Shown in pieces: positions 62,593 through 64,000 of a stretch of DNA of 64,000 nt. This DNA comes from Magnolia sinica (Eukaryota; Streptophyta; Magnoliopsida; Magnoliales; Magnoliaceae). Below the pieces are notes generated by a model that was not told where the DNA came from, did no database searches, and saw only the letters and a list, made by a program, of their open reading frames with translations. Position numbers and translations under genes: made by a program. Positions within the stretch are counted from its first letter, which is position 1; each line of letters begins with the position of its first letter. The DNA lies in contig NC_080574.1 in NCBI RefSeq assembly GCF_029962835.1, positions 39,685,501 through 39,749,500 on the forward strand, in the 5' to 3' direction.

Positions 62593-63432
62593 TATTCTTC
62601 ACAACGCGTGGACTCCTGGCCCATTTGATGATTAGACCTTAACTTTGTCATATAACATTATTGTGTTAACCCATACATGAAAGAAGAGAAAACACTAATA
62701 TCAGCTTGATCGAAAACTTTTGTGGCCTTTAGAAGTTTTTAATCGTGGGCATCACTCTCCCCACTTTTTATGTGGTGGGGTCCACTAGGGCTTTTGATCT
62801 GCCTCATTTGTGGATAATGTCATTGATGCAAACCAAACCTCAAGTGGGCCACATGATAGGAAAAAGTGGGTACGAAAGTGCCTACGAATAGAATCTCCCT
62901 GCGACCAGGGTGAAGATCATATGCCATATATACTACTCATAAGCTCATTCCTACAAAATTATCAGTGGGATCCAAAATTGCGCCCCACGAATGGTGCTAT
63001 GAGGTCGACCCCACGGGAGCCCCACCATGATCTATGTCGGACATCTATACTGTGTATTTGGCAGGTCCCCTCTAGATTATTGGATATGGGCAGGAAATAA
63101 ATGGCTTTATGTTGCTTTCCCTACATTTTGAAAGAAAGATTAGTTTGAGAATGCTTCAAAAGAATCCAAATGGCACACACAAGTTTAGGAGAAACTGAAA
63201 AGACGGAGAAACTATCTTATTTCTATGATGCTCCAAATGCACTGAAATCCTGAAATTCTCTGAAACCCTGGATAGAAGCCTCCACAATATTCCCGGCAAG
63301 GACTGCGGGATTGAATGTGTAATGGCATGATTATTTGTATCAACCTCATTATCCTGAAGTCAGATATCCATAATATTAAAAGCTTGCTTGACACACATCA
63401 CATTTGGCCACAAAGCTTGACCTCATTGTACC

Positions 63433-63505
<73 letters not shown>

Positions 63506-63650
63506 TGTGACTTTGAATGAGTGGAAATTGGAATCCATGTGAAATGGAATCACATGGTTTTACTATGATTTTAAAAATAGGCTTTTGGTGTATTTGATGT
63601 GAAAAGATTGAAAGAAAAATCCGTTATGGTTAGTCCAAAAAAGGTCTAAA
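62593..63650. other. Spacer between the direct repeats
   Basis: Contains a shortened palindromic-MITE remnant (about 62700-62880), a third diverged relative of the repeat head (62994-63090, CTATGAGGTCGACCCCA) and a compound (TA)n(GA)n microsatellite at 63435-63502. No gene was recognised. Confidence 0.5.
63435..63502. repeat. Compound (TA)n-(GA)n microsatellite
   Basis: About nine TA units running directly into about 25 GA units, the same arrangement as at 12889-12957. Confidence 0.95.
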
Positions 63651-64000
63651 ATGGTCCCCTTTAGTTTATGGGATATCCCAAAAATCAGCCTTATATGAAA
63701 TTCAGGTGGGCCATGCCATCTAAAATTATGTGAAGACCCGCCTAAAACATATATAAGCAGTTTGTGAGATGGGTTAATTACATAAGATCATGAGATGGGC
63801 CACTTTTATATATGATCCCGCTCCATAGTTGCCTTTTCTCAAAGATCAATTATACAAGATCATGAGATGGGCCACTTTTATATTAGATAGTTGTTCTGTT
63901 TCTCTTATCCATCCATTTATTTTGTACGCATGCAACAGCTTCCTTCATCAGATCATATACTGATGCAGGAGTCAGCTGGTGAGCAGCTTCGATAGATTAC
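63651..64000. repeat. Direct repeat, copy 2, cut by the window end
   Basis: Colinear with 62234-62592 at an offset of about 1417 bases. The last bases of the window are still inside the repeat, so the full length is unknown. Confidence 0.9.

Overview
The window is plant nuclear DNA, very probably from a woody angiosperm with a large, repeat-rich genome. The evidence is spliced genes with GT-AG introns, Ty1/copia and long-LTR retrotransposons, L1 and RTE LINE tails, many small hAT and PIF/Harbinger-like elements, and abundant GA/CT and TA microsatellites. Palindromic elements carrying GGGCCCAC and GTCCATCC-type words recur many times. From memory such repeats are frequent in magnoliids (Lauraceae, Magnoliaceae), so a magnoliid is my best guess, but nothing here proves it. 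There are no bacterial-type operons and no CRISPR array.

Only two host genes look intact. On the plus strand, 16493-20677 encodes a 441-residue SRPK-type kinase (splicing-factor SR-protein kinase) in four coding exons. On the minus strand, 34192-35379 encodes a plant protein of unknown function with several basic nuclear-localisation-like patches; its 5' UTR or first small exon lies near 36.1 kb. A decayed plant-mobile-domain (PMD) gene occupies about 38.5-41.8 kb.

Layout. 1-5.4 kb: a 5'-truncated copia element ending in a long LTR. 5.7-12 kb: a dense field of small inverted-repeat elements. 12.7-14.1 kb: a SINE-like unit and a 714-bp solo LTR. 16.3-21 kb: SRPK, with a tandem-repeat intron and MITEs in an intron and just downstream. 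21-26.8 kb: quiet intergenic DNA. 26.8-29.5 kb: a three-level transposon nest that also contains a minisatellite. 29.9-31.5 kb: two LINE tails on the minus strand. 31.7-33.5 kb: an AT-rich inverted-repeat element. 34.2-36.2 kb: the unknown conserved gene. 38.4-48.1 kb: the PMD pseudogene region, with a complete copia element (42315-47468, 5-bp TSD) inserted four codons after a possible start codon. 48.2-49.6 kb: a hAT transposase remnant interrupted by a hAT MITE. 50.4-57.1 kb: a degenerate CCCAACC-type array split by one solo long LTR, itself split by another. 57.2-64 kb: more MITEs, including a palindromic element holding two independent hAT insertions, and a long direct repeat running to the window end.

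The window is mainly a record of layered insertions. Perfect or near-perfect target-site duplications let their order be read directly. The most unusual pattern is a small inverted-repeat family whose copies are bordered by dinucleotide microsatellites. All boundaries, TSDs and identities were judged by eye.
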